Assembly: GCA_041399085.1 (NCBI GenBank)
Contig: JAWKTM010000007.1
Location: 153,773-217,772 of the forward strand
DNA: 64,000 nt
Direction: 5' to 3'
Source: JAWKTM01 sp041399085
GTDB lineage: Bacteria; Planctomycetota; Planctomycetia; Pirellulales; Pirellulaceae
Every line of letters begins with the position of its first letter. Position 1 is the stretch's first letter. This document shows positions 1 through 10,236 of this stretch, piece after piece. A program made the translations under genes and the position numbers. Below the pieces are notes generated by a model that saw only the letters and a program-made list of their open reading frames with translations, ran no database searches and was not told where the DNA came from.

Positions 1-232
1 TTTCCGAGCAAACTCCTGAATTGCGGTGTTTCAAACCAGAGGATCACCCAAGCTAACACGGATCGAAAAACCTGAGAAGGTCGGGTTCCGCGCCGCCGAT
101 CGGCTCAAGGCGACTTGTAACAGCGACCCATCATCGGTTACTGTATCGGTTTACTCAAAATTCAAGCGGGACGCGTTTCGGCGTGGCGCCCATTTTGTTG
201 TCGTGAAATCTTGAGAACGTTGGAGTCTGTTT

Positions 233-322
233 GTGGGAACGAAAAAGACTGGGAAAGGTCGACGAAAAATCGGTCGTAAGAAGCGCCGGATGCGAGCTCG
301 GATTCGGCATCGCAAAAAATAG
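233..322 (+). CDS. 29-residue highly basic protein, possible small ribosomal protein
   Basis: A 29-codon frame starts at GTG with a GGAG Shine-Dalgarno sequence seven bases upstream (222-225) and ends at TAG. Seventeen of the 29 residues are Lys or Arg. The pattern, with a core GRKKRRMRARIRHRKK, resembles the very short basic proteins bound to bacterial ribosomes (bTHX, AURKAIP1/COX24-type, or the bL38-type peptide of Bacteroidota). It has no signal peptide or hydrophobic stretch. It is too short for most gene finders. The good ribosome site and biased composition support a real gene; assignment to the ribosome is inference from composition only. Confidence 0.6.
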   Translation: MGTKKTGKGRRKIGRKKRRMRARIRHRKK

Positions 323-419
323 CGCAGTACGTTAATTGCGCAGCGCCTCGCCGAACTAATGGCTACCCGCCCAGGTGGAAATCACCGCCTGGGCGGAAAC
401 AACCGACCGGTGTTGTGAC

Positions 420-1209
420 ATGGACCAACCGTTGCTGGCGCCGACTTTTCTCTTTCGCTTTGCGGTTCCCTGTCGTCGTTGCGAGCTGTCTTGGCCGAGC
501 GATGCCTTCGAATTGCCGGAGGTTTATAGTCTGCCGGCCTTCGGAGGTTTAGAGGACCGCGCGACCTTCGCTGACCTTCGCGTCGGCTGGAATGAGTCCG
601 GGCTGTTCTTCTCACTGCAAGTTGCCGGCAAGCGCCAACCCGCTTGGTGTCGCGATAGCCGAATCGAGGACAGCGACGGTCTACACGTCTGGCTCGATAC
701 GCGCGATACCAAGAACATCCATCGGGCAAGTCGGTTCTGTCACCGATTCGCCTTTCTTCCCGCCGGATCTGGCCGCGATGTGAAATCACCCGTCGCTGCG
801 ATGCTATCGATCAACCGCGCTCGCGAAAACGCCAAACCGTTCGACGGACGGCGACTGGGCGTGATCAGCCGGATCGAGTCGGACGGTTACTGGCTTGGCG
901 GCCATATTCCTGCCGCTGGCCTCACGGGATTCGATCCGGCCGAGCAACCGAGACTCGGTTTCTACTACCTGGTTCAAGACCGGGAACGAGGCACGCAGCC
1001 ATTTGCTATCGGCAGCGATTTTCCCGTGCAAGAGGATCCAGCCTGCAGGAGCAGCTCGAATTGCAAATGTGATTCGCGGCCAAGTAGACTCGATGGTTCT
1101 GGATTGGCGGCACTAACGCATCGCCAACCAGTTGCTCAAACAGGCCAGCCCCGAGGCGATCGAGTATTTGAAGACTGGCATCAACGAAAACCAGGAGTCA
1201 GCTCCATGA
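420..1209 (+). pseudogene. CBM9/DOMON-like sugar-binding domain protein, frameshifted
   Basis: From ATG 420 the reading frame encodes a beta-sandwich protein with DGLHVWLDTRDTKN and FCHRFAFLPAG segments, resembling the CBM9/DOMON-type 'sugar-binding' proteins of about 220 residues common in planctomycetes. At about 1038, just after VQEDP, a missing C in a C run breaks the frame; restoring it gives an SLQEQLELQM ending at 1072. Another open stretch then runs to TGA at 1207-1209, which overlaps the ATG of the next gene (ATGA), as in coupled genes. Either the original gene ended at 1209 after two or more indels, or a second short gene lay in between. The function as a carbohydrate-binding accessory is inferred from fold resemblance. 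Confidence 0.5.
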
Positions 1210-3465
1210 CCGCACACAAATCGGACTTGCCGCTATCCAAGCCGCGGAACGAGCCTCAGTCTTTTTGGCTCCGAACCGTTCGGCTCGTTGCTTCTTCATT
1301 GGTTGTTTTGGGACTAATGTCCGGCGAGCGATTGAATGCGAGCGACGATCTGCCAATGGCCCTTTCGCGCTTCGCAAACAAATACTGTGTGTCGTGTCAC
1401 GGGCCCGCCAAACAAGAAGGCCGCGTGCGTTTGGATCGCTTGCCCGCCGATTCGCACGCGCCCCATGCGGCACAACTGTTATCGCAAATTCATATCCAGC
1501 TTCGCGATGGATTGATGCCGCCGGACGACGCGCCGCAGCCCAGCCGCGCGGAACTGCGTGAAGTCGTTTCGGGACTGGATCAAGTCCTGGCAAGTTTGCG
1601 TCCACCGGGACAACTGACCGAGGACCAACTGCCGAATAAGGGGAATCTGGTCCCGCACGGATTGCTATTTGGCACACCAGTAAGCTTACCGACCGCCTCG
1701 CCGGCTCGGGTGTGGCGGTTAAATTCCGCTTCCTACCTGCAAATGCTGCGCGGGGTGTATCGTTCGTCGCGCATCAAGGATGAGGTGGTCGAGCCCTTCA
1801 CATTAATTCCAGATCGTGGATTCAAGGACTACGCCGCGCTATATTCGCTCGACGAACCGACGACCGAGATTCTGCTGAGGAACGCCGCGATCATCGTCAA
1901 TCGCCAGTGCGAACATGAGTTGAAGGATGGCGCCATAAAACCGAAAGGTTGGGATACCGTTCGCGAATTCGTGGCCTTAATGGATCCCGAGCTTTCGCCC
2001 ACGCGCGACCAGATTGATAAGGCTGTCGAGCTTCAATACCGCCTGGCGATTGGGCGAGTTCCCACGCGGGAACAGCTCGACCGATACTTCGCCCTATACG
2101 AACGCTGTGCCGCCGACGGAAATCGCCCCGAGGCGATGAAGACGGTGTTACAGGCCGTGTTGTTGCACGCCGACGCAATCTTCCGCTCGGAATTGGGTGG
2201 CGCCCCAGACGAAACGGGACGTCGCATGCTGACGCCGTTAGAGCTCGCCGAGGCACTCAGTTTCGCCCTGGGTAACAAGCGGTCCGACGTATTCACGAGT
2301 GCCGCGGAACGTGGTGATTTGGCGAGTCCGATGCAAGTCTCGGAACTGCTCCGCACGGCTCTGTCCGCCAAGGATAACCGTGTGGATACATCCCGGTTGC
2401 TCACGTTCTTTCAACAGTACTTCGACTACTATCGCGCGCCGGAAGTCTTCAAAGCCGATCGAACTCCATTCCCGAGCTTTGCCAACGAGTGGGAGGAACT
2501 GGGTGGCCAGTTTCCAAAGGCTTCACCGATATTCGAGGCGCAATGCACTCTCCCACGTCGTTGGTTGCCGATACCGACGCCTTGATCCAATACGTCTTGG
2601 AACAAGACAAAGAAGTGCTCCGCACGTTGCTCACGATCGATGTCACCTGCCACACGCCACATGGAAGCAGGACAAGGCCACGCGGCAACTGGTACTCGCC
2701 CCAGCTTTCGTTCGCAACGAAAACAATCATCGCGGAATCGGCGAGCCTCACTATGTATATGGTTTCGAGAAATGGCCTCAGCATCAACCCGCCCAACCGC
2801 CTTCCGACCAACCGCGTTTGGGTGTGTTAATGCAGCCGGCATGGTTGGTCGCGCATTCCACGAACTTCGAAAACGATCCGGTTCGGCGAGGCCGTTGGAT
2901 TCGCGAACGCCTGCTTGGTCAGACCGTCCCCGATTTGCCGATCGACGTCGCGGCTCAAGTCCCCGACGATCCGCATCGCACGTATCGCGATCGCCTGACG
3001 GTTACACGCGACAACAAATGTTGGAAATGCCATCGAGTGGATGGACGATTTAGGACTGCCGTTCGAGCAGTTCACACACTACGGACTGCATCGTGACGCG
3101 GAACTGGTTGAGGATGAAGCAACGTCTCGGAAGCGGTTGCATCGCAACGGCGAACCGATCAAACAATTCCACCCGCAATCGCTCGATACAACAGGCGTCA
3201 TTGACTGACGGAAGATCCGCAACTAGACGGACCGGTACGCGACCCTTACGAACTGGTGCGGCGACTTGCCGATTCCCAGCGAGTTCGTCAGGTCTTCGTG
3301 CGGCATGCGTTTCGATATTTCCTGGGGCGAAACGAAACATTGGCCGACGCCAGCGTATTGCAAGCAGCCGACCGAGCTTACGTGAATAGCGGCGGCAGTT
3401 TTCGTGAGTTGGTCATATCGCTGCTAACATCCGATTCGTTCTTGTATCGAGTCGTCGACGACTAG
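1206..3465 (+). pseudogene. DUF1592/DUF1588-family cytochrome c-containing protein, multiply frameshifted
   Basis: ATG 1206 begins a protein with an N-terminal hydrophobic segment, a CVSCH heme c motif (CxxCH), an RLNSASYLQMLR segment like DUF1587, and further planctomycete DUF1595/1592-type sequence. Conserved sequence then continues in other frames: ADTDALIQYVLEQDKEVLR near 2560-2630, a DUF1588-like block with CWKCH near 3020, and a DUF1585-like C terminus ending LLTSDSFLYRVVDD at 3465. At least four indels (near 2540, 2640, 3040 and 3205) are needed to join them. Members are exported, pair with DUF1552 proteins and have no established reaction. With every domain present in order, this is a whole gene interrupted by indels, either assembly errors or recent inactivation. 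Confidence 0.7.
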
Positions 3466-3547
3466 TTCACGACGGCTCCGTGGTCACCCTATCATTATAA
3501 GAACACAACGCGTCCTATCATTTTTAAGGCACGAAAAGAGACGTTCC

Positions 3548-4937
3548 ATGAGCTTCTCCCCTTTGCAACCGAATCCAGATTGGGTCCGCCGCGATGTTCT
3601 CAAAGGATTGTCTTTGGGGGCCGGAGCCACGTTGCTGGCGCCGTTAATTCAGCAAGCGGTGGCTCTGGCTGAAGGAAAATCCGACGGCGTTCAACGTCGC
3701 GTGGTATTTGTACTGCAGAGTAATGGATTGCGTCCATCATTCATTACTCCGAGTGGACATGTCTGGAAGGAGAGTCGTGAAGGAGGCACAACCGGCGGCG
3801 AACTTGTGGAACTGTCGCTACGGGACAAAGGCGTTGTCGGCCGCGCTGGAGCCGCTCACTCCGCTGAAGGATCGCATCACATTGCTTCAGAGCTTGTCGG
3901 GCCGCATCGCCTATAGTGACCATTCGGCGAATCATGGTGCGGCTGGGATGCTATTCGGCCCGAGGCGTCCATGGCAGACCATCGATTCGGCACTCGCCGC
4001 CGCTTTGCCCCGTCTTCCCACACGTGCTGCTCGGTTTGGGAGCGAATGGCTCGGAGGCCATCAACTACGCCCACTCCGCTCTGGCGGCGAACAAGCCGTT
4101 GCCAACAATCTGCTCGCCGAGTCTCGCGTTTCGTTCTCTGTTTGGCAGTGTGGATGGTGGAGGTAAGGCTGAGTTTGATCGACAAACAAATCTACTCGAC
4201 TTCCTGGCCGACGACGTAAAACGCTCGGCTGCCGCTTTGCCGGCCAGCGAACGCGGAAAGCTGGAAAGTTATGCGGAAGCCTTCGAGTCGCTGTACGCGA
4301 GACAGCGTGAGATTGCCGACTTACAAGGCATTATCCGACGTCACGCGCCGGACTTAGGCGAGAAGCGAACGACGACCACTTCCAGTCTTGTACTGGAAGC
4401 TCAATTTGAAATCGCTACGGCCGCGTTAATCGCTGGGCTTACCAATGTTGTCACGCTAACTTCCGGTAGTGGACATCAACGATTCGGACAGTATCCCGAA
4501 CTCGGCGCCGCGGACCTTCACAATCTGGGCCACGGTGGCAGCATTGCCGGCAAGACGAATGAAGAGAGTTTCATTCTAATCCACCAAATACATACGCGCC
4601 TGATCGCCGAGATGGCCCAAAATTATCCAACATTCCCGAGGAAATGGCAGCATGTTGGACAACACCCTCATCGTGTTCATGAGCGATTCGGGAGATGGAC
4701 ACCATCCACGATTGTACTCGTGGCCGATTGTTTTGATCGGTGACTTGGGCGGACGACTGAAGCGGGGTGGACGATATTTGGAGTTCCCCGCCTACGGTCA
4801 AAACAAGCACGCTACCATTGGCAGTTTGTACGCGGCTGCTACAGGCCGCGGGGCAATCGTGTGATAAATTCGGCCACGACGACATCAAGCTGTCGGATAT
4901 ACGCCAAGGCGAACCGTTGCAGGATCTTTTGGCTTAG
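3548..4937 (+). pseudogene. DUF1552 family protein, multiply frameshifted
   Basis: The start at 3548 encodes WVRRDVLKGLSLGAGATLLAP, a twin-arginine-like signal of DUF1552 proteins. Conserved family sequence follows in successive frames: PLKDRITLLQSLSGR (about 3860), a long central segment with LLDFLADDVKRSAAALP and LTSGSGHQRFGQYPELG (4030-4620), then DNTLIVFMSDSGDGHHPRL and YGQNKHATIGSLYAAATGR (4655-4860), and a tail ending at TAG 4935-4937. At least four indels separate these blocks. DUF1552 proteins are exported, sulfatase-like in some features, and almost always follow a DUF1592 cytochrome protein, as here. Substrate unknown. The order and completeness of the blocks make the family call secure, but the reading frame as given cannot yield a full protein. 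Confidence 0.75.
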
Positions 4938-5074
4938 TGTCCGTCCGTAAAAAAGTGTCCGATGTAATTATATTTGACTTCGCCGGCGATTTAATACCGC
5001 AAGTTTGGTGACAAGTGGGAATGGCCACAGTGTGGATTGGAATACGGCGGCTAGGTCGAACGCCAGCGCATAAG

Positions 5075-5108
5075 AAAAGCCCGGCGTGTTGGAAAACGCC
5101 GGGCTTTT
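5075..5108. terminator. Bidirectional rho-independent terminator between DUF1552 gene and rpoD
   Basis: A perfect 13-bp stem (5075-5087 with 5096-5108) with GC-rich core and an 8-base loop. The stem ends in AAAA on one side and TTTT on the other, so it can end transcription from both converging genes. Confidence 0.8.
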
Positions 5109-5157
5109 CGCGTCGAGATCAGCAAGCCGCAATGTGGCTCGATCTTGCGGCTGGGTT

Positions 5158-6725
5158 TCAATCCAAGAATCCCACCAGTTCCTGACTTCGACACGGTTGT
5201 TGAAGTTTGCACTTTCTGGCTTCAATCTGGCGAATGCGTTCGCGGGTCACCCTTTGAAGATGTGGCCGACTTCTTCCAATGTATAACAGTATCCGTCGCC
5301 CAATCCGTAACGCAGCTTGATGATTTCGCGTTCGCGATAGCTAAGTGTTTTCAGGACCTTGGAGATGCGATTTCGCAACATCTCCTGTGTGGCAATCGCC
5401 GCGGGATTCGCGGTATTTCCGTCCGGCAGCAAGTCGCCGAACTGGCTATCGTCGTTGGTGCCAATGGGCCGATCGAGGCTGATCGGATAGCGATTCATCG
5501 CCAGCACTCGTCGCGACTCGTCCAAGGTCGTTTCCGCTTGGCGAGCGATTTCTTCCAACGACGGCTCGCGTCCCAACTCTTGGAAAAGTTGCTTCGTAAC
5601 GTTCCTCACACGTGAAATCGTTTCCACCATGTGAACGGGGATGCGGATCGTGCGGCTTTGGTCCGCGACGGCTCGGGTAATTGCTTGGCGAATCCACCAA
5701 GTCGCGTAAGTGCAAAACTTGAAGCCGCGGCGGTATTCAAACTTGTCGACCGCTCGCATCAATCCCGCGTTGCCTTCTTGGATCAGGTCCAAAAAGCTTA
5801 AGCCTCGGTTGCGGTAACGTTTCGCGATGGAGACGACCAACCGCAAGTTGCCTTCGGAGAGCCCGCGTTTGGCTTTCTGATATTCGCCGAAGACTTGCTT
5901 CAACATACGCACGCGATTTCGCAAGCTGCGCGGCGTCTCTTGGGTCGTCATCAAGAGATTGAGGTACTCGCGGCGGAGCGGACGCATTTCTTCGATCGAC
6001 GCGCGATTGCCTCGCAATTCGGCCAGTTGCACTTGCAGCTCATCGATGCGTTGGCTGAACTGTTCCAACACCGGCAAGAGCGGCTCGACCCGTTGCGTCC
6101 GCAGGCCGAGTTCTTCGATCAAACGCACCGCGCGGCGACGGCGGCGCGAAAGACGCTGCCAGGCGGCCAATCGTGCGGGCATCGGATTCTGACGATTCAC
6201 GGCGAACAAATAGTCATGCCGATTTCGCTTCAGCAGGATTTCGAGCGTCCGTAGATTGTGTGGAAATCGGCCCATGATCTGGTCCTTTTCCAGCCGATCC
6301 GACACCGAAACTTGAATCGTTCGGTCGAACGGAAGATCGCCATCGTGGACGCGGCGCAGCGTTTTGTAGGCGGCTTGAATCACATAGTCGCATTCCATCA
6401 GCTTGGTACGGAAGCGTCGCCGCGAGCCTTCGATTTGTCGAGCCAGCGTGACTTCTTCTTTCCGCGTCAGTAGCGGAATCTCGCCCATCTGCGTCAAATA
6501 CATCCGCACCGGATCGTCGGACCAGGATTCATTGTCGTCGATCGAGCTGAGCCCATCCTCGTCGTCGTCCGCCGAGCGTTTGGCGCGAGCGCCGGAAGCT
6601 TCGTCGTCGCCGAAATCGAAATCATCGTCCACGTCCAAGTCGTCGCTGACGAGATTATCCAGATCGTCGTCGCCGGCGGTGCGAGTAGCGTCGTCTTCAA
6701 AATCATCCAGTAATGCGTCGAACAA
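5158..6725 (-). CDS. rpoD: RNA polymerase primary sigma factor (RpoD/SigA), C-terminal frameshift
   Basis: A 492-residue frame from TTG 6725 (GGAG seven bases before it) covers an acidic Asp-rich N terminus, region 1.2 (DPVRMYLTQMGEIPLLTR), a planctomycete-type Arg-rich insertion, region 2 (LSFLDLIQEGNAGLMRAV and YATWWIRQAI), region 3 (PVHMVETISRVRNV) and the start of region 4 (YREREIIKLRYGLGDG). It stops at 5247 inside region 4.2, after GHIFKG. The essential helix continues two bases out of frame as VTRERIRQIEA, and the family's QELVGFLD ending is found at 5158. An AAAGGG run in place of AAGG explains the break. Primary sigma factor initiates housekeeping transcription, and loss of the -35-binding helix should be lethal. 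The break is therefore most likely an assembly error. A decaying paralogue is the alternative. Confidence 0.9.
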
Positions 6726-7308
6726 GTCCGTACTCCTACGCTGAGAATTGGAAACGACCGTTCATCGCGCCAGCCCTGGCTGAACGCAATGAAAGCTTAC
6801 CACTCACGTAACGAGCGACTGAGTGCAGTCCACATTTGGAAAAAGATTACGCCAGCGGCAAGCCTGCGGGTCAGGCAATTCGTGAGCGCATGCGAGACCA
6901 TGATGAACTCTCGCAAGAGACACTCCCCGACTCCGACCGTTATTCAGCAAGCACCGCGGTACGCGAACATCGACTCCCCGTGAGACCGTTCGTCGCCCGT
7001 TAATTCCTCGTCCCTGTTTCGTCCGGTGGTCGTTCGATGGTCGAAGATTGATCCGCGACGCTGTTGGCATGCGCGATGGGATGGCGAGAGAGCGAGGCGG
7101 CCAACGTTTCGATTTGGGCCTGCCTCCTACGACTCTCCGCAATGCCGGAGAAAGGATGGATCAATCCAATCGATGTCGATCCGTCGAACACCACGGGTAA
7201 CTGTACTCACCCGGTTGGGCAAATTCCAGTCGACGAAAAACGCGACCGCGAGCAAGTAGGAGCCGCTTCAAGTGCAGTTGGCGTGAGTCGTTCTCGGCGC
7301 ATGAAAAA
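6726..7308. other. Gene-free region upstream of rpoD
   Basis: About 580 bases between the rpoD start and the terminator of the 61-residue gene. Short frames on both strands lack ribosome sites and recognisable products. It probably holds the rpoD promoter and leader, but no convincing -35/-10 pair was identified. Confidence 0.4.
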
Positions 7309-7349
7309 GCGAACGAATCATCGGTCGAATGTTGCGACGATTCGTTCGC
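7309..7349 (-). terminator. Hairpin terminator of the 61-residue gene
   Basis: An 11-bp stem (7309-7319 with 7339-7349, GCGAACGAATC arms) lies 37 bases beyond the stop of the minus-strand gene and is followed on that strand by TTTTT. A T-rich run on the other side means it may work in both directions. Confidence 0.7.
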
Positions 7350-7385
7350 TCGTATTTTTTGCAGAGCCAGTGCGGCCGAGCTGCG

Positions 7386-7571
7386 CTAAGCGGCGCGAGC
7401 CAAGCTGGCGAGGGTTTCGACGACGTCGACGGCATTGTCCACGCCGCCCGCGTCGACCAACAATTGCTTCAGCGTCAGCGCCTGTTCCATGCTGACGGAG
7501 ATGCCGTGCTCGCCCAACAGTTCTGCCAATTCATCAGCGGCCAAATCTTGGATGGAGTACTCTTCGCTCAT
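7386..7571 (-). CDS. Small hypothetical protein, 61 residues
   Basis: Starts at ATG 7571 with AAGGA upstream. The product is acidic and apparently helical (MSEEYSIQDLAADELAELL and a second helix around residues 28-45) with no signal peptide or membrane segment. It has its own downstream terminator and so is probably a monocistronic unit. I recognise the general style of short planctomycete proteins but not a named family. Function unknown. Confidence 0.65.
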   Translation of the reverse strand: MSEEYSIQDLAADELAELLGEHGISVSMEQALTLKQLLVDAGGVDNAVDVVETLASLARAA

Positions 7572-7740
7572 GGCGTTCCTTTCCGGTTAGCAAGTGGTTG
7601 CCTCGAACATCGAATCTATCGGCGATTCTTTGCCGAGGATTCAGACGATTCCAACGGCGGAAGCTGGGAAAAGTTTGCGGGCGAGGAAAGAGCGCGCGAC
7701 AAGTCCGCAAACAGCGAGTGGCGGCAGGAAGCACGGTCCC

Positions 7741-10098
7741 CTACTCGACAACCACCTTCGCCCAAAACGGATGCTGCCGGTCGGCTCGCGTGCGAACATC
7801 GTCCAACATCACTTGCAGCGACGGCGTGATCTCGTCGCGAATCTTTCGGCGATTCACAACCAGGCTGATACGCTGATCGAAGTCGACCAGTTCGGGCGAA
7901 AAGTAGACCGTGACCTTGGCGGCCGACGTATCGACCCGCACCGTATTGCCGACCGTGATCTCGCCTTCCACCGGCGCTTCGCTGCTACGAGCGGTCGGCC
8001 AATTCACGGGCAACACCATCGACCGGTCGGGAAACTTTTCCGCTTCGACCCACCAAAAGAAATTGTCCCACGGCCGCATCGTCACACACTCGAATTCCTT
8101 CAAGTTGAACGGCCGGCGATGCGACGATAGGTTCATCCATGTGAACAGATTCTGGAGCTCGTCGCTAAAGTGCTCGTGGCCGCGCCCCTGAAACTCGGAG
8201 ACGATGCAGTCAAACCCGGCTCGCGTAAGGTAGCGATCCCAGTCCCGTGAATTCCTGGCCGTGGTACCGGAATCCATCTGACCGCCGACGAAATACAACG
8301 GAACATACTTGGCATTCGGCCAATAGCGAGCGATGTACTTGTCGCTGATGCCGACGATCGGAATCACGCCGGCCCAGAGATCGGGATGAGCCAGTCCGAT
8401 GTCCCAAGCCGCGCTGCCGCCGCGCGAATGCCCGCTGAGGAACACTCGATCCGTGTCGATGCTGAATCGCCGGCAGGCGTCGCGTAACGTGAACAGGACG
8501 GCCGCATGTTCCCGAGCCGAGTAGTCGTAACCGCGTTGGTGCGGCTTGACCCAATAAGGCGCGATCACGATATAGCCATGACGCGTCGCTTGGCCCAGAC
8601 GCATCCGTAGCGAATCGTTGTAGCCACCGGCCCACCAATCCATCTGCTGACTTGGCGTCGTCGCCGAACCGTTCAACGTCATCACGCAGGGATACCTCCG
8701 ATGCGGATCGTATTCCGGCGGCAACTGAATCTCGTAGCGAAAATTGTCTTCACCGGGCAAACCGGGAACTTCCAGCTTGAGATAGCCGGGGATTCCGTCA
8801 TCGGGAATCTCGGTCTTCTTCGGCGGTTTGATCGTCCGCAACAGCTTTGCCACATTCGCTGGCGAAACGCCTTCGGTCCGTTCCAACTCGGCCAGCAACT
8901 GGCTACGTTCAATTTCCTGCTCGCTGGTCAGGTAACGCACGACGAGATCGCGAGCCGTGATCAGCGAAGTCGACACGGCCAGATTCTCGGTCGCTTCGCC
9001 GCTGCCCAACAACCAGGCGCTGACGGCCAACGACAGCTTCTGCTCCGGCGACAACGATTCGTCGTCCGCCAACCGCAGATAGTCCGCCATGCGTTCCAGC
9101 GTGTTGATGTTCAGCTCGGACTTGAGTTCCTCGCCAAGCGGTTCCAGCCGGCGTTTGACGTCCTCGTCCGTGATTTCGCTCAAGTGCTGTTCGAGCAGCT
9201 TGAGCACGCGATCGCGCTGGTCGAATCGCTTCTGATATTCGTCCAACATTTGTTTGATGCGTAGCAATGTTTCGCTGGCAACGCCCTCGGCGGGAAAGGC
9301 GTTCAGCATGCGGAAGGCGAGGAAATGCTGCCCGGCCTCTTGCCGCAGTTCGATCTCGCGAATCGTGCGGTTGGCTTCAAGCTGTCGCAGCGCCTGCTCC
9401 TGCTTTCGCAAATCGGCGAGGTCAGGGAAGCGAGCGATGATCTCGGCCAGCTCCTCGCGAGCGTCCTTGTAGCGCTCGGACTGCACGTACAGCCGCACCA
9501 CGCGCAAGCGTTCGTTGGCGTTGTCCGTCGGTAGCTGGCGGTTCAGAATCGCGCTGAGCGTCTCGCGCGGAATCGAGCTGGTCGCCAATCGCATGTCCCA
9601 CACATATGGGTTCTTTGCCAGCAGCCCTTCGATGCGCGTGTAGTCGGGCGTAATCAGCGTGATGCCTTGAAAAATATCCAGCGGCCCGTCGGGGCCTTGC
9701 ATCGTGAACACGCGGCGGCCGAATTCATCGAACGGCGTGATTCGCAAGATCCCGCCTACCGAAGCGATCCGTCGGCCGCCCGGCGGAACACGCTGGTCGA
9801 TCTCGATCCGCTCACGCGGCGAGGCGTCCGATGTGCCGACGTTCCGCACGTTGTTGGCGTAGAAAAAAATTCGCCGCAAGTTGTCGTCGACCATCACGAT
9901 CTGTTGGATCTTGATTTCGCCGCCGCCGGGATTCGATTTGAACGGATCTTCGCTGACCGAAGCCAGCTTGGCCACGGCGCCGTCGATCTGCATTCCGTTG
10001 TTCAGCGTGATGACTTCGGCCCGAGCGTTCGGTCCAGCCAATAGAAATACGCCGCCGGCCAGCAGCGCCGCCCAAGTCAGTCGATTCGTGACTCGCAT
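7741..10098 (-). CDS. Secreted alpha/beta hydrolase (esterase/peptidase-like) with long N-terminal region
   Basis: The 785-residue frame is best started at ATG 10098, preceded by GAGGAGGG and opening a clear signal peptide (MRVTNRLTWAALLAGGVFL, cleaved after ANARA-like sequence). Residues from about 30 to 450 are an uncharacterised region with a beta-rich start and an alpha-helical middle containing repeated amphipathic helices. The C-terminal part is an alpha/beta hydrolase: YPCVMTLNG near the start, GHSRGGSAAWDIG as nucleophile elbow, and GRGHEHFSDEL carrying the likely catalytic His. Similar domains occur in PHB depolymerase and prolyl-oligopeptidase-like esterases. It is probably exported and acts on polymers or cell-surface esters; the substrate cannot be told from sequence. 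Confidence 0.75.
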   Translation of the reverse strand: MRVTNRLTWAALLAGGVFLLAGPNARAEVITLNNGMQIDGAVAKLASVSEDPFKSNPGGGEIKIQQIVMVDDNLRRIFFYANNVRNVGTSDASPRERIEIDQRVPPGGRRIASVGGILRITPFDEFGRRVFTMQGPDGPLDIFQGITLITPDYTRIEGLLAKNPYVWDMRLATSSIPRETLSAILNRQLPTDNANERLRVVRLYVQSERYKDAREELAEIIARFPDLADLRKQEQALRQLEANRTIREIELRQEAGQHFLAFRMLNAFPAEGVASETLLRIKQMLDEYQKRFDQRDRVLKLLEQHLSEITDEDVKRRLEPLGEELKSELNINTLERMADYLRLADDESLSPEQKLSLAVSAWLLGSGEATENLAVSTSLITARDLVVRYLTSEQEIERSQLLAELERTEGVSPANVAKLLRTIKPPKKTEIPDDGIPGYLKLEVPGLPGEDNFRYEIQLPPEYDPHRRYPCVMTLNGSATTPSQQMDWWAGGYNDSLRMRLGQATRHGYIVIAPYWVKPHQRGYDYSAREHAAVLFTLRDACRRFSIDTDRVFLSGHSRGGSAAWDIGLAHPDLWAGVIPIVGISDKYIARYWPNAKYVPLYFVGGQMDSGTTARNSRDWDRYLTRAGFDCIVSEFQGRGHEHFSDELQNLFTWMNLSSHRRPFNLKEFECVTMRPWDNFFWWVEAEKFPDRSMVLPVNWPTARSSEAPVEGEITVGNTVRVDTSAAKVTVYFSPELVDFDQRISLVVNRRKIRDEITPSLQVMLDDVRTRADRQHPFWAKVVVE

Positions 10099-10236
10099 CC
10101 TCAATCCCTCCTCGTGCTTCCCACCAGTTTCCCCCGCTGGCCGTTCATTCATTGTGGGATAGCCCCGCGCGCTGTCAAGCAAAGCCGACAGCCTGGGAGG
10201 ATTGTGCCGAACGAATCGGCCGTTGGGACTCGATCG

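Noticed and set aside
26..214. 62-codon open frame at the window start
   Set aside because: GTG start without ribosome site, composition unlike a protein, no family resemblance; overlapping context is the leader of the small basic gene.
7064..7495. 143-codon plus-strand frame upstream of the 61-residue gene
   Set aside because: Passes straight through a strong terminator hairpin and overlaps the minus-strand gene; Arg-rich nonsense composition.
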